Assembly: GCA_963712715.1 (NCBI GenBank)
Contig: CAVQJI010000035.1
Location: forward strand, 30,221-94,220
Reading direction: 5' to 3'
Length of the DNA: 64,000 nt
From: JAFEDN01 sp963712715
GTDB taxonomy: Bacteria; Pseudomonadota; Gammaproteobacteria; Coxiellales; Coxiellaceae
In this document: positions 34,193-43,496 of the stretch, piece by piece
Numbering within the stretch: position 1 is the first letter of the stretch
Layout: each line of letters begins with the position of its first letter
The notes under the pieces: model-generated
Told to the model about the DNA's origin: nothing
Databases searched by the model: none
The model's input: the letters and a program-made list of their open reading frames with translations, nothing else
Position numbers and translations under genes: made by a program

Positions 34193-36337
34193 TTAATCGA
34201 AGTCTAATGTTTTGAAAAATTCCAGGGACTGCGGATTGGTCAGGGCTTCGGTTTGAGTCAATGGTTGGTGGTTAATAATTTTTTTCACGGCAATTTCCAT
34301 CAATTTGCCGTTCTGAGTGCGGGGTAAATCCGGGGCCTGAATAATTTTCGCGGGGACGTGATGGGGTGATGTGTGCTGGCGAATCATGGTTTTTATAGAA
34401 GCAATCAATTCTTTCGTGAGATGATAACCATCACGCAAAGTCACAAACAGAATAATCCGCTCACCACTGGCGCCCATTTGACTCACCGCCAAACACTCTA
34501 AAATCTCCGGAAATTTCTCCACTTGCTGATAAATTTCCGCTGTGCCGATACGAATTCCTCCAGGATTCAAAGTCGCGTCCGAACGGCCGTAAATAATTAA
34601 ACCGCCATGTTCGGTGAGTTGTGCATAATCGCCATGGGTCCAGACACCGGGAAAACGATCAAAATAAGCCTGTTGATATTTTTCTCCCTTCGGATCGTTC
34701 CAAAAATAAACGGGCATGGAAGGAAAAGGGGTGGCGCAAACCAACTCTCCAGCCATTGACGCTGAGTACAGCGTCAATGGCTTCCTATTTGTATCCTGCG
34801 CTCGGCGGAGCCGATGCTCGGAATGCGGGGGGAGGAGCGAAGCTCTCTCCCCCTTGCGATCCCCCATCGGGTAAGGAATATTCTCTTCAGAGGAGGCTTC
34901 GGCGGCATTTTTTATTTCCTGGCCCTGTTCGTTAAAAATCCGGACGTCCATGCCTAAACCCAGGCACTGCAATTCACCGCGGTAAACAGGTAACACCGGA
35001 TTGCCCAGAGCAAAACAGGAAATAATATCACTACCACCGGATATGGATGACAGGCAAAGACTGGATTTAACATCCCGGTACACATAATCAAAACTTTCTG
35101 GCAATAAAGGGGAACCCGTGGTCAAAATGGTTCGTAAATTCTTCAGGGTATGTGATTGGCGAGGGCGCAGCGAAAATTTCTGCGCGGCTTCGATTATTTT
35201 GGCGCCGGCGCCGAAAACCGTGACGTCATGTTCATCGATTAAATCAAATAAGGCGGTTTTTTTCGGATAAAATGGATTACCTTCATAAAGCACCACGGTG
35301 GCCCCAACCGCCAGACTGCTGATGGACCAATGCCACATCATCCATGCGCAAGTGGTGTAAAAAAAAATAGTATCTTCACGCCGTAAATCTGTGTGAAGGC
35401 GTAATTCTTTGAGATGTTGTAATAACGTGCCGCCGGCGCCGTGCACCATGCATTTAGGTTTTCCCGTGGTGCCCGAAGAATATAAAATATAAACCGGATG
35501 ACTAAAAGGCAGTTGCACGAAATTCAGTGGTGTAGGGGAAGGGCTTAAACAATCCTGCCAAAGGTGCGTGTGAGTTAATAAAGAGCTGAGATCGGCGGAG
35601 GCTGCATTAGCGGAAACGATGACAGTTTGTTGTAAACTGGATAATTTTTCCTGTAAAACGCGTATCTCTTTTAAATGGTGAAATTCTTTCCCGCCATAGA
35701 CGTGCGCATCCGTGGCGAAAAGGATTTTGGGTTCAATTTGACTAAACCTGTCAAGTAAGCCCTGCATGCCGAAATCCGGTGAACAGGCCGTCCATATTGC
35801 CCCTAAGCTGGTGGCTGCCAGCATTGCGATCACGGTTTCCGGACAATTCGGCAGCCATCCGGCCACACGATCTCCAGAGGAAATGCCGTGATTTCGCAGC
35901 CACTCTGCCAGTGCGCTCACTTGTTGATAAAGCTCCTGATAACTCAGAAGCCGGGTGGCGCCTGTTTCTGACCGGAAAATCAGTGCGGTTTTATCGTCTT
36001 TATATCTCAGTAAATTTTCTGCAAAATTAAGCCTCGCTTCGGGAAACCATTCAGTTTTCTGCATCCTGGCAGCGGGCGCCATTATTTGCCGCGGAGAGCG
36101 GGCGGCAATGACTGCCATAAAAGACCAAATTGCCTGCCAGAATAGGTCAGGATGTGCGGTTGACCATGCATGGAGGGCAAAATAATCTGCTAAATTCAAC
36201 TCAAAAGAACGGTTCACGAAGCTTCTGAACTGCGTCATTTGCGCAGTTTTTATAGCCTGCTGGCCGGGCTCCCACAGAAATTCCCTGCTTTTTTTCATAT
36301 ACCTACGAACTTTACCTGGTGAAGCCGGATTATGCAA
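34193..36337 (-). CDS. aacS: Acetoacetyl-CoA synthetase with an in-frame repeat-derived insertion
   Basis: A 714-aa adenylate-forming ligase that activates acetoacetate to acetoacetyl-CoA. It has the adenylation loop ILYSSGTTGKPKCMVHG, later GRSDATLNPGGIRIGTAEIY, and the C-terminal LPRTQNGKLMEIAVKK with the catalytic Lys. The family is normally about 650 aa. The excess is mostly a block of about 50 residues, rich in Arg, Glu and Pro (for example PYPMGDRKGERASLLPP), placed just before the conserved GELVCATPFPSMP. The block is encoded by a palindromic repeat element at 34751-34887. Whether the enzyme stays active is unknown. Confidence 0.88.
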   Translation of the reverse strand: MHNPASPGKVRRYMKKSREFLWEPGQQAIKTAQMTQFRSFVNRSFELNLADYFALHAWSTAHPDLFWQAIWSFMAVIAARSPRQIMAPAARMQKTEWFPEARLNFAENLLRYKDDKTALIFRSETGATRLLSYQELYQQVSALAEWLRNHGISSGDRVAGWLPNCPETVIAMLAATSLGAIWTACSPDFGMQGLLDRFSQIEPKILFATDAHVYGGKEFHHLKEIRVLQEKLSSLQQTVIVSANAASADLSSLLTHTHLWQDCLSPSPTPLNFVQLPFSHPVYILYSSGTTGKPKCMVHGAGGTLLQHLKELRLHTDLRREDTIFFYTTCAWMMWHWSISSLAVGATVVLYEGNPFYPKKTALFDLIDEHDVTVFGAGAKIIEAAQKFSLRPRQSHTLKNLRTILTTGSPLLPESFDYVYRDVKSSLCLSSISGGSDIISCFALGNPVLPVYRGELQCLGLGMDVRIFNEQGQEIKNAAEASSEENIPYPMGDRKGERASLLPPHSEHRLRRAQDTNRKPLTLYSASMAGELVCATPFPSMPVYFWNDPKGEKYQQAYFDRFPGVWTHGDYAQLTEHGGLIIYGRSDATLNPGGIRIGTAEIYQQVEKFPEILECLAVSQMGASGERIILFVTLRDGYHLTKELIASIKTMIRQHTSPHHVPAKIIQAPDLPRTQNGKLMEIAVKKIINHQPLTQTEALTNPQSLEFFKTLDFD
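34751..34887. repeat. Long palindromic element inside the acetoacetyl-CoA synthetase gene
   Basis: Contains attgacgctgagtacagcgt (itself palindromic), TTCCTATTTGTATCCTGCGC, CTCGGCGGAGCCGATGCTCGG, a GGGGGGAGG... CTCCCCC hairpin and CCCCCATCGGGTAAGGAATATTC. It is colinear with the copies at 28738 and (reversed) 20393 and 52351. The minus-strand frame through it is open. Confidence 0.85.
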
Positions 36338-36417
36338 GACGATTCTGACCCATAAAATCCATTAAATGTCAATAGAATGTACTATAATTATTTATATTTT
36401 TTTAGGAGAAATTAATT

Positions 36418-37086
36418 ATGCAAGGTTCAAAAGTTAAATATACGAAAGCTCAGAAGCGCCAGGCGGAACATATCGCCAAGGGATACCGGGAAAAGGGTGT
36501 TTCCGCGCGAGTGTCGAAACAGCGGGCCTGGGCCACTGTTAACAAGATGTCTGGTGGCGGCAAGAAAAGTGGTTCAGGTCGTGGAAAATCCACCTCTGAA
36601 TTAAATAAGCGCAAGAAAAGTGTGGCGAGAAGTTCAGTCGCTTCACGTAAAGGCTCGCCATTGAAACGCACTACCGGCAGCCTGAGTCGCGGTCACAAGC
36701 GAAGTACAGGTTCTACCAGCAGCCGGAGTCCAGGGAGTCGTAAGCGGAGTACATCCTCTTCCAAAAGCCGAAGTCAGGGGAGTCGCAAGCGGAGTACATC
36801 CTCTTCCAAAAGCCGGAGTCAGGGGAGTCGCAAGCGGAGTACATCCTCTTCCAAAAGCCGGAGTCTGGGAGGCCGCAAGCGGAGCACGAAAGTTTCCGGA
36901 AGCAGGGGCCAAACCAAAAAACGTAGCACGACCGGTAGTAGCACACGGAGCCGTAAACGTTCTACCTTAACTTCACGTACTTCACCGCGGAAAGTGAGTC
37001 GCACTGCCTCTTCGCGCGGGCATAAGTCTGTACGTTCAGTTTCTTCCCGGAGAAGATCCATCAATGGATTTGCTCGTAGAAAATAA
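36418..37086 (+). CDS. Basic Ser/Arg/Lys-repeat protein, histone-H1-like tail
   Basis: A 222-aa, very basic protein. Residues 1-65 form a small domain (KYTKAQKRQAEHIAKGY, then SKQRAWATVNKMSGGGKKSG) that resembles short bacterial proteins often annotated as plasmid-stabilisation-like. The rest is a tail of Ser/Arg/Lys repeats, including a 15-residue unit (SRKRSTSSSKSRSQG) three times. The tail resembles histone H1-like nucleoid proteins such as the Hc1/Hq1 types of intracellular bacteria, so DNA or RNA binding is likely. A terminator follows. Confidence 0.75.
   Translation: MQGSKVKYTKAQKRQAEHIAKGYREKGVSARVSKQRAWATVNKMSGGGKKSGSGRGKSTSELNKRKKSVARSSVASRKGSPLKRTTGSLSRGHKRSTGSTSSRSPGSRKRSTSSSKSRSQGSRKRSTSSSKSRSQGSRKRSTSSSKSRSLGGRKRSTKVSGSRGQTKKRSTTGSSTRSRKRSTLTSRTSPRKVSRTASSRGHKSVRSVSSRRRSINGFARRK
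36736..36870 (+). repeat. Three 45-bp tandem repeats in the basic-protein gene
   Basis: Units at 36736-36780, 36781-36825 and 36826-36870, nearly identical and 45 bp long (15 codons), followed by a partial unit. The copy number could vary between strains through slippage or recombination. Confidence 0.9.
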
Positions 37087-37106
37087 TTAAAAAATTTTGA
37101 TAGAAC

Positions 37107-37138
37107 AAAGCAGGAGTTCTGAAAGGAGCTCCTGCTTT
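37107..37138 (+). terminator. Terminator hairpin after the basic-protein gene
   Basis: Perfect 10-bp stem AAAGCAGGAG / CTCCTGCTTT with a 12-base loop, 20 bp after the stop. The following 37139-37371 stretch has no ORF; it leads to tRNA-Val and should hold its promoter. Confidence 0.75.
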
Positions 37139-37371
37139 CCAGTCACGTCATTCTTCCTTATCCATAATTTCACAAATTTTCTATGCCAGTTCTGACCAAA
37201 TCATTTGGGTTAAATTTTCATTGATGCGATTTCCCATGATTCAGCTCCAGTGAAGTGAAACGATAATCGTTGTTCGCCACAGTTCTGGCGCACTCAATAT
37301 CGACATTCTAACTTCTTGATTCTATCCAGGTATTATGCTACCGTGGTTCTTTACTGGCGCATTTTATATTT

Positions 37372-37446
37372 AGGCACGTAGCTCAGTGGTAGAGCATCAC
37401 CTTGACATGGTGGTGGTCGGTGGTTCGATCCCACTCGTGCCTACCA
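37372..37446 (+). tRNA. tRNA-Val (GAC)
   Basis: A full cloverleaf can be drawn: acceptor AGGCACG / CGTGCCT (seven pairs), D stem GCTC / GAGC, anticodon stem TCACC / GGTGG with loop TTGACAT (anticodon GAC), T stem GGTGG / CCACT with TTCGATC, then encoded ACCA. It is followed 162 bp later by a P4-type integrase gene, so the 3' end of this tRNA gene is the likely attachment site of the island. Confidence 0.95.
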
Positions 37447-37534
37447 TATCCCCTTCCGATACGTTCCAAAATAGTCCTAAAGTGCTTGTAATTACTAAAT
37501 TTTTCAGATAATCTGGTTCCAGTAATGTCTATTG

Positions 37535-37568
37535 TATACCCCTAAAATCCATCAAAAATTGGGGTATA
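37535..37568. promoter_or_regulatory. Inverted TATACCCC/GGGGTATA repeats ahead of the integrase gene
   Basis: TATACCCC (37535-37542) and GGGGTATA (37561-37568) form a perfect inverted repeat. Further GGGGTAC (37574) and TACCCC (37602) copies lie up to the integrase start. They could be operator or integrase arm sites. No protein was assigned to them. Confidence 0.4.
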
Positions 37569-37608
37569 AAACCGGGGTACATTAAGCCCCCGAAAAGGAG
37601 ATACCCCA

Positions 37609-38786
37609 ATGGCACTAACGGACACCCAAATTCGGAAAGTAAAATCCCGGGAAAAATCGTTTAAATTGGCAGACGGCAAAGGACTGTTTTTGGTTGTCCA
37701 GCCAAATAGCTCTAAGTATTGGCGGTTTCGTTATTGGTTTGGAGGTAAAGAGAAACTGCTGTCTATAGGAGTTTACCCGGAAGTGACATTGTCTGGGGCT
37801 AGAAAGAAACGTGATGAGGCCCAGCAAATGCTGGCTGATGACATCGACCCTGGAATGGCCAAGCAGCTTAAGAAACGCGCCAGAAAATTGGGGCCTGAAA
37901 ACAGCTTTGAGACGGTTGCGCGGGAATGGCATATTAAGTTTAGTTCTAAATGGACGGCGGAGTATGGGGAAAAAATTCTTCGTGCATTGGAAATAGACAT
38001 TTTCCCTTGGTTGGGACATCGTTCGATTAACGAAATCAATGCTCTTGAATTACTCCTTGTTTTACGTCGTGTTGAAAATCGTGGAGCTATAGATACCACT
38101 CATCGGTTATGCCAGTATTGCGGGAACATTTATCGCTATGCGATTGTTACTGGCCGCGCCGACCGGGATGTTTCGGCGGATTTGCGTGGCGCAATACCGC
38201 CGGTAAAAACACGTCATCATGCTTCCATTACCGACCCAAAAGTCATTGGCGGTTTATTGCGTGCTATCAAAGGCTACAGGGAAATTTAATCACTCGCTGT
38301 GCATTGCAACTGGCTCCGTTAACTTTTGTTCGCGCAGGCGAATTACGCAAGGCCGAATGGTCTGAATTTAATTTTGAAACGGCTGAGTGGAGAATTGCTG
38401 CTCACAAAATGAAAATGCGAACCGTCCACATTGTGCCGTTGCCGGTTCAGGCCATTGCGATTTTGCGCGAGATACAAGCACTGACCGGCGACGGTAAATA
38501 TGTTTTTCCCTCCCTGCGTTCACTCAACCGGCCTATGTCTGAAAATACGGTATTAGCTGCACTGAGGCGCTTGGGTTATGCTAAAGAGGAAATGACCGGA
38601 CATGGATTCAGAAGCATGGCGTCTACATTGTTAAATGAGCAGGGTTGGAATCGTGATGCTATTGAACGGCAACTTTCCCACGCCGAACGTGATAGTATTC
38701 GTGCTGCTTACAACTATGCGGAATATTTACCGGAACGAAGAAAGATGATGCAGCATTGGGCGGATTATTTGGATCGGACTAGCTGA
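37609..38786 (+). pseudogene. int: P4-type tyrosine integrase, frameshifted
   Basis: Integrase of the P4/DUF4102 type at the tRNA-Val attachment site. The N-terminal arm-binding domain (LADGKGLFLVVQPNSSKYWR) and core lie in the first frame (37609-38289). From about 38276 the protein continues in another frame: NLITRCALQLAPLTFVRAGE (first catalytic Arg), HGFRSMASTLLNEQGW (His-x2-Arg), then QLSHAERD and the Tyr in YNYAEYLPERR. One base seems lost near 38276 (TACAGGG where TA-CAGGG would restore the frame). All catalytic residues are present, so the decay may be recent, or it may be a sequencing error. Confidence 0.9.
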
Positions 38787-38819
38787 CTGTCGCAGCAATA
38801 TGGATGTTAGGGAATAGGT

Positions 38820-39815
38820 ATGGCTTCACGAATTAAAAATATTTCCGAGCTGCCGAAGTGGTTTCGGTTAGAGAAATATAAAGCGGCTAAAAAGCTGACT
38901 GCCGGCGGATGGTATGAACAATTTTCTATTCGCAATCAACTGATGGAATGGCTCACCACTGAAGTTGAAACCAACCATCAGAAAATCCTGAAAGCCACGC
39001 TAGCCGAGGCATTCACCGCCACACGTGAAACCCCAATATTCGACATCAAAGGCGAGGGCAAGGCCAAACTATCTCTTCTCTTTTATTTTCCCGACGCCGA
39101 AAGTATTTGCAAAATTTATAACCACATTCCTGCGGTTCATCCAATGACTTTAGAAGAATTTGATTCCGTAAGAAGAGCCATTGACCCCAAAAAACTTGCT
39201 TACATTACCCATTGGGCAAACCAATTTGAGTCTGATGACCCGCCTGACCCCCGTCCTTATAAATATGAACCCTGGATTAAACAGCCCCTTAATCAGTCAG
39301 CCACTACTGAAGCTAAAGACGAAAATGATTTTGGCTTCCGAGGCATGGACAGCGTCATCGTCGATCTCAATTTTCCCGATAAAATCTTAATCGAAAATTT
39401 CAAACAATATCTGGCTGCCCGCCGCGCCGAATCCAAAACTGAACATTTATCAAAACCCAACCGTCAACAAGATTATTACGATTGGGTGCGTTTCGGTGTA
39501 TTGCCTTATCTCGATTTAAAAATGTGGGAACTAGAAACCGGCAAAAAAATTCCCCTGCGTGTGATTGCCGACGCCATTTATCCAATGGGCGAGGGCGGAG
39601 AAGAAACCGTCAGAAAAACAACCGCGCCACTTGCCAATTCGCTGATTCACAATAACAGCTTACGCATACTGATTGCGCAGGTAGCCGACGATATAAAGGA
39701 AGAGCCAGTGGGGAAGCGAATATTTGCTATAGCGATTGACAAAAAGACCAGCTTTTGCTATTATGTACTCAATGGTACACAATTTAGAGGAGGTTCCCAA
39801 TGGAATCGAGTATAG
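38820..39815 (+). CDS. DUF6387-like island protein
   Basis: A 331-aa protein that resembles the family often found directly downstream of P4-type integrases (DUF6387), of unknown function. The N-terminus (SELPKWFRLEKYKAAKKLTAGGW) is typical of that family. It has no membrane segment or known catalytic motif. It begins 33 bp after the integrase and overlaps the start of the following antitoxin gene by 16 bp. Confidence 0.65.
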   Translation: MASRIKNISELPKWFRLEKYKAAKKLTAGGWYEQFSIRNQLMEWLTTEVETNHQKILKATLAEAFTATRETPIFDIKGEGKAKLSLLFYFPDAESICKIYNHIPAVHPMTLEEFDSVRRAIDPKKLAYITHWANQFESDDPPDPRPYKYEPWIKQPLNQSATTEAKDENDFGFRGMDSVIVDLNFPDKILIENFKQYLAARRAESKTEHLSKPNRQQDYYDWVRFGVLPYLDLKMWELETGKKIPLRVIADAIYPMGEGGEETVRKTTAPLANSLIHNNSLRILIAQVADDIKEEPVGKRIFAIAIDKKTSFCYYVLNGTQFRGGSQWNRV

Positions 39816-40072
39816 TAAAAGTGGGTATACGAGAATTTCGAGAACATTTGCCCCAATATTTATTGTCTTCTGCCCCCGTTGCGATCACGCGACACGGTGA
39901 GACAATGGGATTTTATATTCCAACACGCCATCAACCCGATCAAGCTGAATTAGAGTCTTTAAAACAGGCGGCATTACAATTAGAAAAATTGCTTGTGTCT
40001 AATGGAGTAACCGTAGACGAATTAGTTTCTGAATTTCGTACACTCCAGGGGAAGAAAAAGGAAAAGCGTTAA
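39800..40072 (+). CDS. Phd/YefM-type antitoxin
   Basis: A 90-aa protein with the Phd-like N-terminus VGIREFREHLPQYLLSSAPV followed by AITRHGETMGFYIP, then a helical charged C-terminus that would bind the toxin. It sits behind a strong AGGAGG site and overlaps the toxin start by one base (TAATG). It is expected to neutralise the PIN toxin and repress the operon. It is one of few intact genes in the island. Confidence 0.87.
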   Translation: MESSIVKVGIREFREHLPQYLLSSAPVAITRHGETMGFYIPTRHQPDQAELESLKQAALQLEKLLVSNGVTVDELVSEFRTLQGKKKEKR

Positions 40073-40500
40073 TGACTTCACTGCAACCCCTGGTTCTGGA
40101 TGCAAACATTCTTATACGAGCTGTTTTAGGAAAAAAAGTAAGAGATTTTCTCATAGATTTTAACAAATCAGTAGAGTTTTTCGTTCCTGACGTATGCATG
40201 CAAGATGCACAAAAATATTTGCCTGAGATTTTTAGGAAGCGCGCTCTACCCGGTGATACTGCATTAACAGTACTCTCGAATCTTGGTTGTTTGCTGAAAA
40301 TAGTTGATGAAAATTTTTATCAAGAACGTGCTGATGAAGCAAAACAAAGGATTAAAGGTCGTGATATGGACGATTGGCCAGTGGTTGCAACTGCATTGAT
40401 ACTGAACAGCCCTATTTGGACAGAAGATCAAGATTTTTTTGGATCAGGGGTTCCAGTATGGACAACCGACCGTATTCATTTGTTTTTCAAATCAGTATGA
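40072..40500 (+). CDS. PIN-domain toxin (VapC-like)
   Basis: A 142-aa PIN-domain ribonuclease. Acidic active-site residues are visible in VLDANILIRAV (N-terminal Asp), in GRDMDDWPVVATAL and in WTEDQDFFGSG. Together with the upstream Phd-like antitoxin it forms a type II toxin-antitoxin pair. Such pairs stabilise islands, in keeping with this one remaining open while neighbours are broken. Confidence 0.88.
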   Translation: MTSLQPLVLDANILIRAVLGKKVRDFLIDFNKSVEFFVPDVCMQDAQKYLPEIFRKRALPGDTALTVLSNLGCLLKIVDENFYQERADEAKQRIKGRDMDDWPVVATALILNSPIWTEDQDFFGSGVPVWTTDRIHLFFKSV

Positions 40501-40864
40501 ACTGTATAAGTCTACAGAAATAGCATGAATTTTTAAATTTAAATCAAATTTGGTTAATAAAATTAATTTTCATAAACTTGTTTTTATTAAATTTAAAATT
40601 AACAATAAAATTTAATTTTTGTGTCCTTATTTTTGAAGTGTTTGTTTAGAGTTGATAATTATATGCTCACCAATGGCAGTGTTCTGGCTATCTTAATCTA
40701 TTTTTTAATCAAAAATAATAAAATTCGGTTGTCCCGGGCATGATTTTCCGGAAGGGAAGAGCGGCTAAATCGTTCCGGAAAGATTTTCCCCATTCATCAA
40801 ACCTCGTATTAGCTGACACTCCCCACCAATAATGCCCTCAGTTTAATTCTTAGAGGAGCTAATA
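40501..40864. other. AT-rich intergenic region ahead of alpA, duplicated at 51990-52236
   Basis: No gene. The first 110 bp are very AT-rich. From about 40620 the sequence matches 51990-52236: shared blocks include gtccttatttttgaagtg, TTTTTTAATCAAAAATAATAAAATTCGG, an inverted GTTCCGGAA/TTCCGG region and CACCAATAATGCCCTCAGT before the ribosome-binding site. It is probably the alpA promoter. Confidence 0.7.
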
Positions 40865-41053
40865 ATGTCTATACAAAGCCAAAATGCGTTGAGAATTCTT
40901 CGACGCAAACAGGTGGAAAGCCGTACCGGGCTTTCCCGTTCAACCATCTATGCGCGTATCGCGGAAGGCTCGTTTCCACGCCCGATTGATTTGGGCGGCG
41001 GCAGAGCGGTCGGCTGGTTAGAGTCTGAAATTGACGCCTGGCTACAAGGCTAA
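40865..41053 (+). CDS. alpA: AlpA-family island regulator
   Basis: A 62-aa MerR-like helix-turn-helix protein of the AlpA type, which controls integrase or excision genes in P4-like islands. It has LRRKQVESRTGLSRSTIYAR (the HTH), EGSFPRPIDLGGGRAVGW and a Trp at the C-terminal helix (IDAWLQG). A diverged, interrupted second copy is at 52237-52617. Confidence 0.9.
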   Translation: MSIQSQNALRILRRKQVESRTGLSRSTIYARIAEGSFPRPIDLGGGRAVGWLESEIDAWLQG

Positions 41054-41093
41054 TCGAAAGCAGCCGAAAATCGGTTTAACCAGGAGGCGTCAC

Positions 41094-41406
41094 ATGCGAA
41101 CACAAAAATTATACAAAGGCAAATTCAATCGGGCGCTCCTGCCAGTGCCGCTAATCGTGTTAAACCAACTGGGCATCCATCCCGGCAAAACCAATTCTCG
41201 CGGTTACTGGCGGTTCTGCTGTCCATTTCATAAAAACGGCAAGGAATTGAACCCCAGTTTTAATTTACACCATATTGAAGGCCATTACCGTTGCCATTCC
41301 TGCGGTGCTAAAGGGCAGAGATATTCTTCAGTTTTACAGGCAGATCACTGGCGCACCGTTTATCGAAGCCGCCGTTGCCTTGGGCGCATGGGAGGTTCAA
41401 CGATGA
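41094..41406 (+). pseudogene. CHC2-type zinc-finger primase protein, frameshifted
   Basis: Small zinc-binding protein of the DnaG N-terminal type. Starts with ATG at 41094 behind AGGAGG. It has FCCPFHKNG and YRCHSCGAKG, the expected zinc ligands. After GAK the original frame is lost; shifting by one base gives a natural end (GRDILQFYRQITGAPF, then IEAAVALGAWEVQR stop at 41406), whose TGA overlaps the next ATG. A single extra A in the AAA-GGG run near 41309 explains this. The zinc finger would supply template recognition for the downstream primase/helicase. Confidence 0.75.
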
Positions 41407-43350
41407 AAACACCCGAACAAGCCGCTCGTCAATTAGCGGCAAAACCTTTGGCGGAAGGGTATATTCCGCAAGCCTTACATGCTTATACCGATGAGCAGAA
41501 CAATATTCTTTACTGGCGGATACGATTAAAACATCCTAATGGTCAAAAATGGATTCGACCGATGTATCGAGATGAAAATAATCAGTACCATCTCGGGGAG
41601 CCGCCGTTGCTTAATCCGCAGGCCAAACCGCTGTATGGTTTGCATTTATTGGTGCAATATCCACAAGCGACCGTGTTAATTGTAGAAGGGGAATATCCCG
41701 CGGATGTGATCAACCGGCATTTGAAAAAACAAAATGAAAACCTCCAAAACTCAAAATTGTGCGCGATCACCAGCGGCAGCGCCACCAGCGCCGAGAGTGC
41801 GAATTGGAAACCGCTCGTCCATCGGGACTGTATCATTTGGCCGGATCATGATGATCCAGGTAATCATTATGCCGAACAAGTCCGCGCTAGGCTGGAAGCA
41901 CTCGACTGCATCGTGTGGGTCATTGACTCCACCAAACTTCATTTACCGGAAGGTGGCGACGGAGTAGATTAGCTGGCGGCGAATCCTTCCGCCACGATTG
42001 CCGATATCTTAACACTTCCTCAACTCACCCCGGAGACGATGTCAACCACTCACGCTGAAAGCGCCAAAATTGATGACGACCAAATGATCACTAAGCTGGC
42101 GGGATTAAGTCCGTTGGAATACGACCGGGTGAGAATAACGACTGCCAAGGCATTGAACATCCGCCCAGGTACTTTGGATAGTTTGGTCAAAGCCATCAGA
42201 ATTGCTCGGCAAAAAGAAAATAAAACGCCTTTTATTGAGATAGAACCATGGTCTGACCCCATCCATCCTGCGGCATTACTGACAGATATTAGCAATACTC
42301 TTAAACGTTTTGTGATCTGCGCACCGGAAACTGCGCACGCCGCCACGCTGTGGATTGCCATGACCTGGTTTATCGAAGTCATCAGCATCGCTCCGCTGGC
42401 GATTATTACCGCACCGGAAAAGCGATGCGGCAAAAGCCAATTGTTATTTCTGTTGGGTCGTTTGGTCAATCGTCCGCTGTCGGCCTCGAATATTACCCCG
42501 GCGGCGTTGTTTCGCTCGATTGACGCATGGCAACCCACATTATTGATTGATGAAGCAGACGCTTTTTTGCGTGAAAATGAAGAATTGCGCGGCATGATCA
42601 ACTGCGGCCATACTCGTGATTCCGCCAAAATTATTCGAGTAGTGGGTGATGATTTTACTCCCACGGCATTTAATGTTTGGGGAGCCAAAGCTTTAGCCGG
42701 TATCGGTCATTTATCCGATACAGTGATGGATCGCGCGATTATTTTGGAATTGCGGCGCAAATTAGCCGACGAAAAAATTGAGCGGTTGCGTCATGCCGAA
42801 CCGCATTTATTCCGAACATTAACTGCAAAACTCGCTCGATTTCTCCCAGGATTATGCGGAAGCAATCCAACGAGCCAGGCCGGAGTTACCGCAAACACTC
42901 AATGACCGTGCCCAAGATAATTGGGAGCCGCTGCTGGCGATTGCCGATATCGCAGGGGGTGATTGGCCCCGGCTGGCTCACACCGCAGCTATGATGATTT
43001 CTACCCAAGAGGAATCTTCGCCCAGCGTGGGCATAGAATTATTGAGCGACATCCAGGAGATTTTCGACAGTCAAAATTTGGACAGAATTGGTTCCGCTGA
43101 ATTGATTCAACGACTTTGCGATGATGAAGAGAAACCTTGGGCGACTTTTAACCGCGGCGCTTCGATCAGTCCCCGGCAAATAGCCAAGCGGTTAAAAGAC
43201 TTTGGCATTAGCAGCCACACCATCCGCTTAGGATTCTCTACTGCCAAAGGTTATCTTAAATCCCAATTCACAGATGCCTTTGCCCGTTACCTGACTTCCA
43301 GGCGTAACACCGTCACAAGCCCGTCATTACCGGCTACTGGATGTGACTGA
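41403..43350 (+). pseudogene. Toprim primase / DUF3631-type helicase, broken by a stop and a frameshift
   Basis: Replication-type protein of the island. The N-terminal part (41403-41972) has a Toprim-like LIVEGEYPADVIN and WPDHDDPG. An in-frame TAG at 41970 (VD-stop-LAANPSATIADIL) interrupts it; a TGG there would restore the usual D-W-LAA. The C-terminal part (from 42039) has a P-loop-like APEKRCGKSQLLFLLG, Walker B TLLIDEADAF and the DUF3631 features. A further frameshift at about 42838 moves the end (DFSQDYAEAIQRARPELPQT, then NWEPLLAIADIAGGDW) into the third frame, ending at 43350. The gene is thus inactive in one piece. Confidence 0.82.
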
Positions 43351-43496
43351 TAAGTGACGGTGACTCTTCAGATAGAGTAACCGTCACAAATCAGTAACAC
43401 CGCAAGCCCGTCGCTGTGCGATTGTGACGCTGTTACGGATAAACGGCAGAAAGGGCAGGGAACGAATCAGTAACTTAAAATTAATCAACTCATTGA

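Noticed and set aside
34621..34935. Plus-strand frame of 104 codons inside the acetoacetyl-CoA synthetase gene
   Set aside because: It is the repeat element read from the other side; the enzyme's conserved motifs are on the minus strand.
36643..37064. Open frames with regular repeats opposite the basic protein gene
   Set aside because: They mirror the 45-bp tandem repeats on the other strand; they have no ribosome-binding site or family features.
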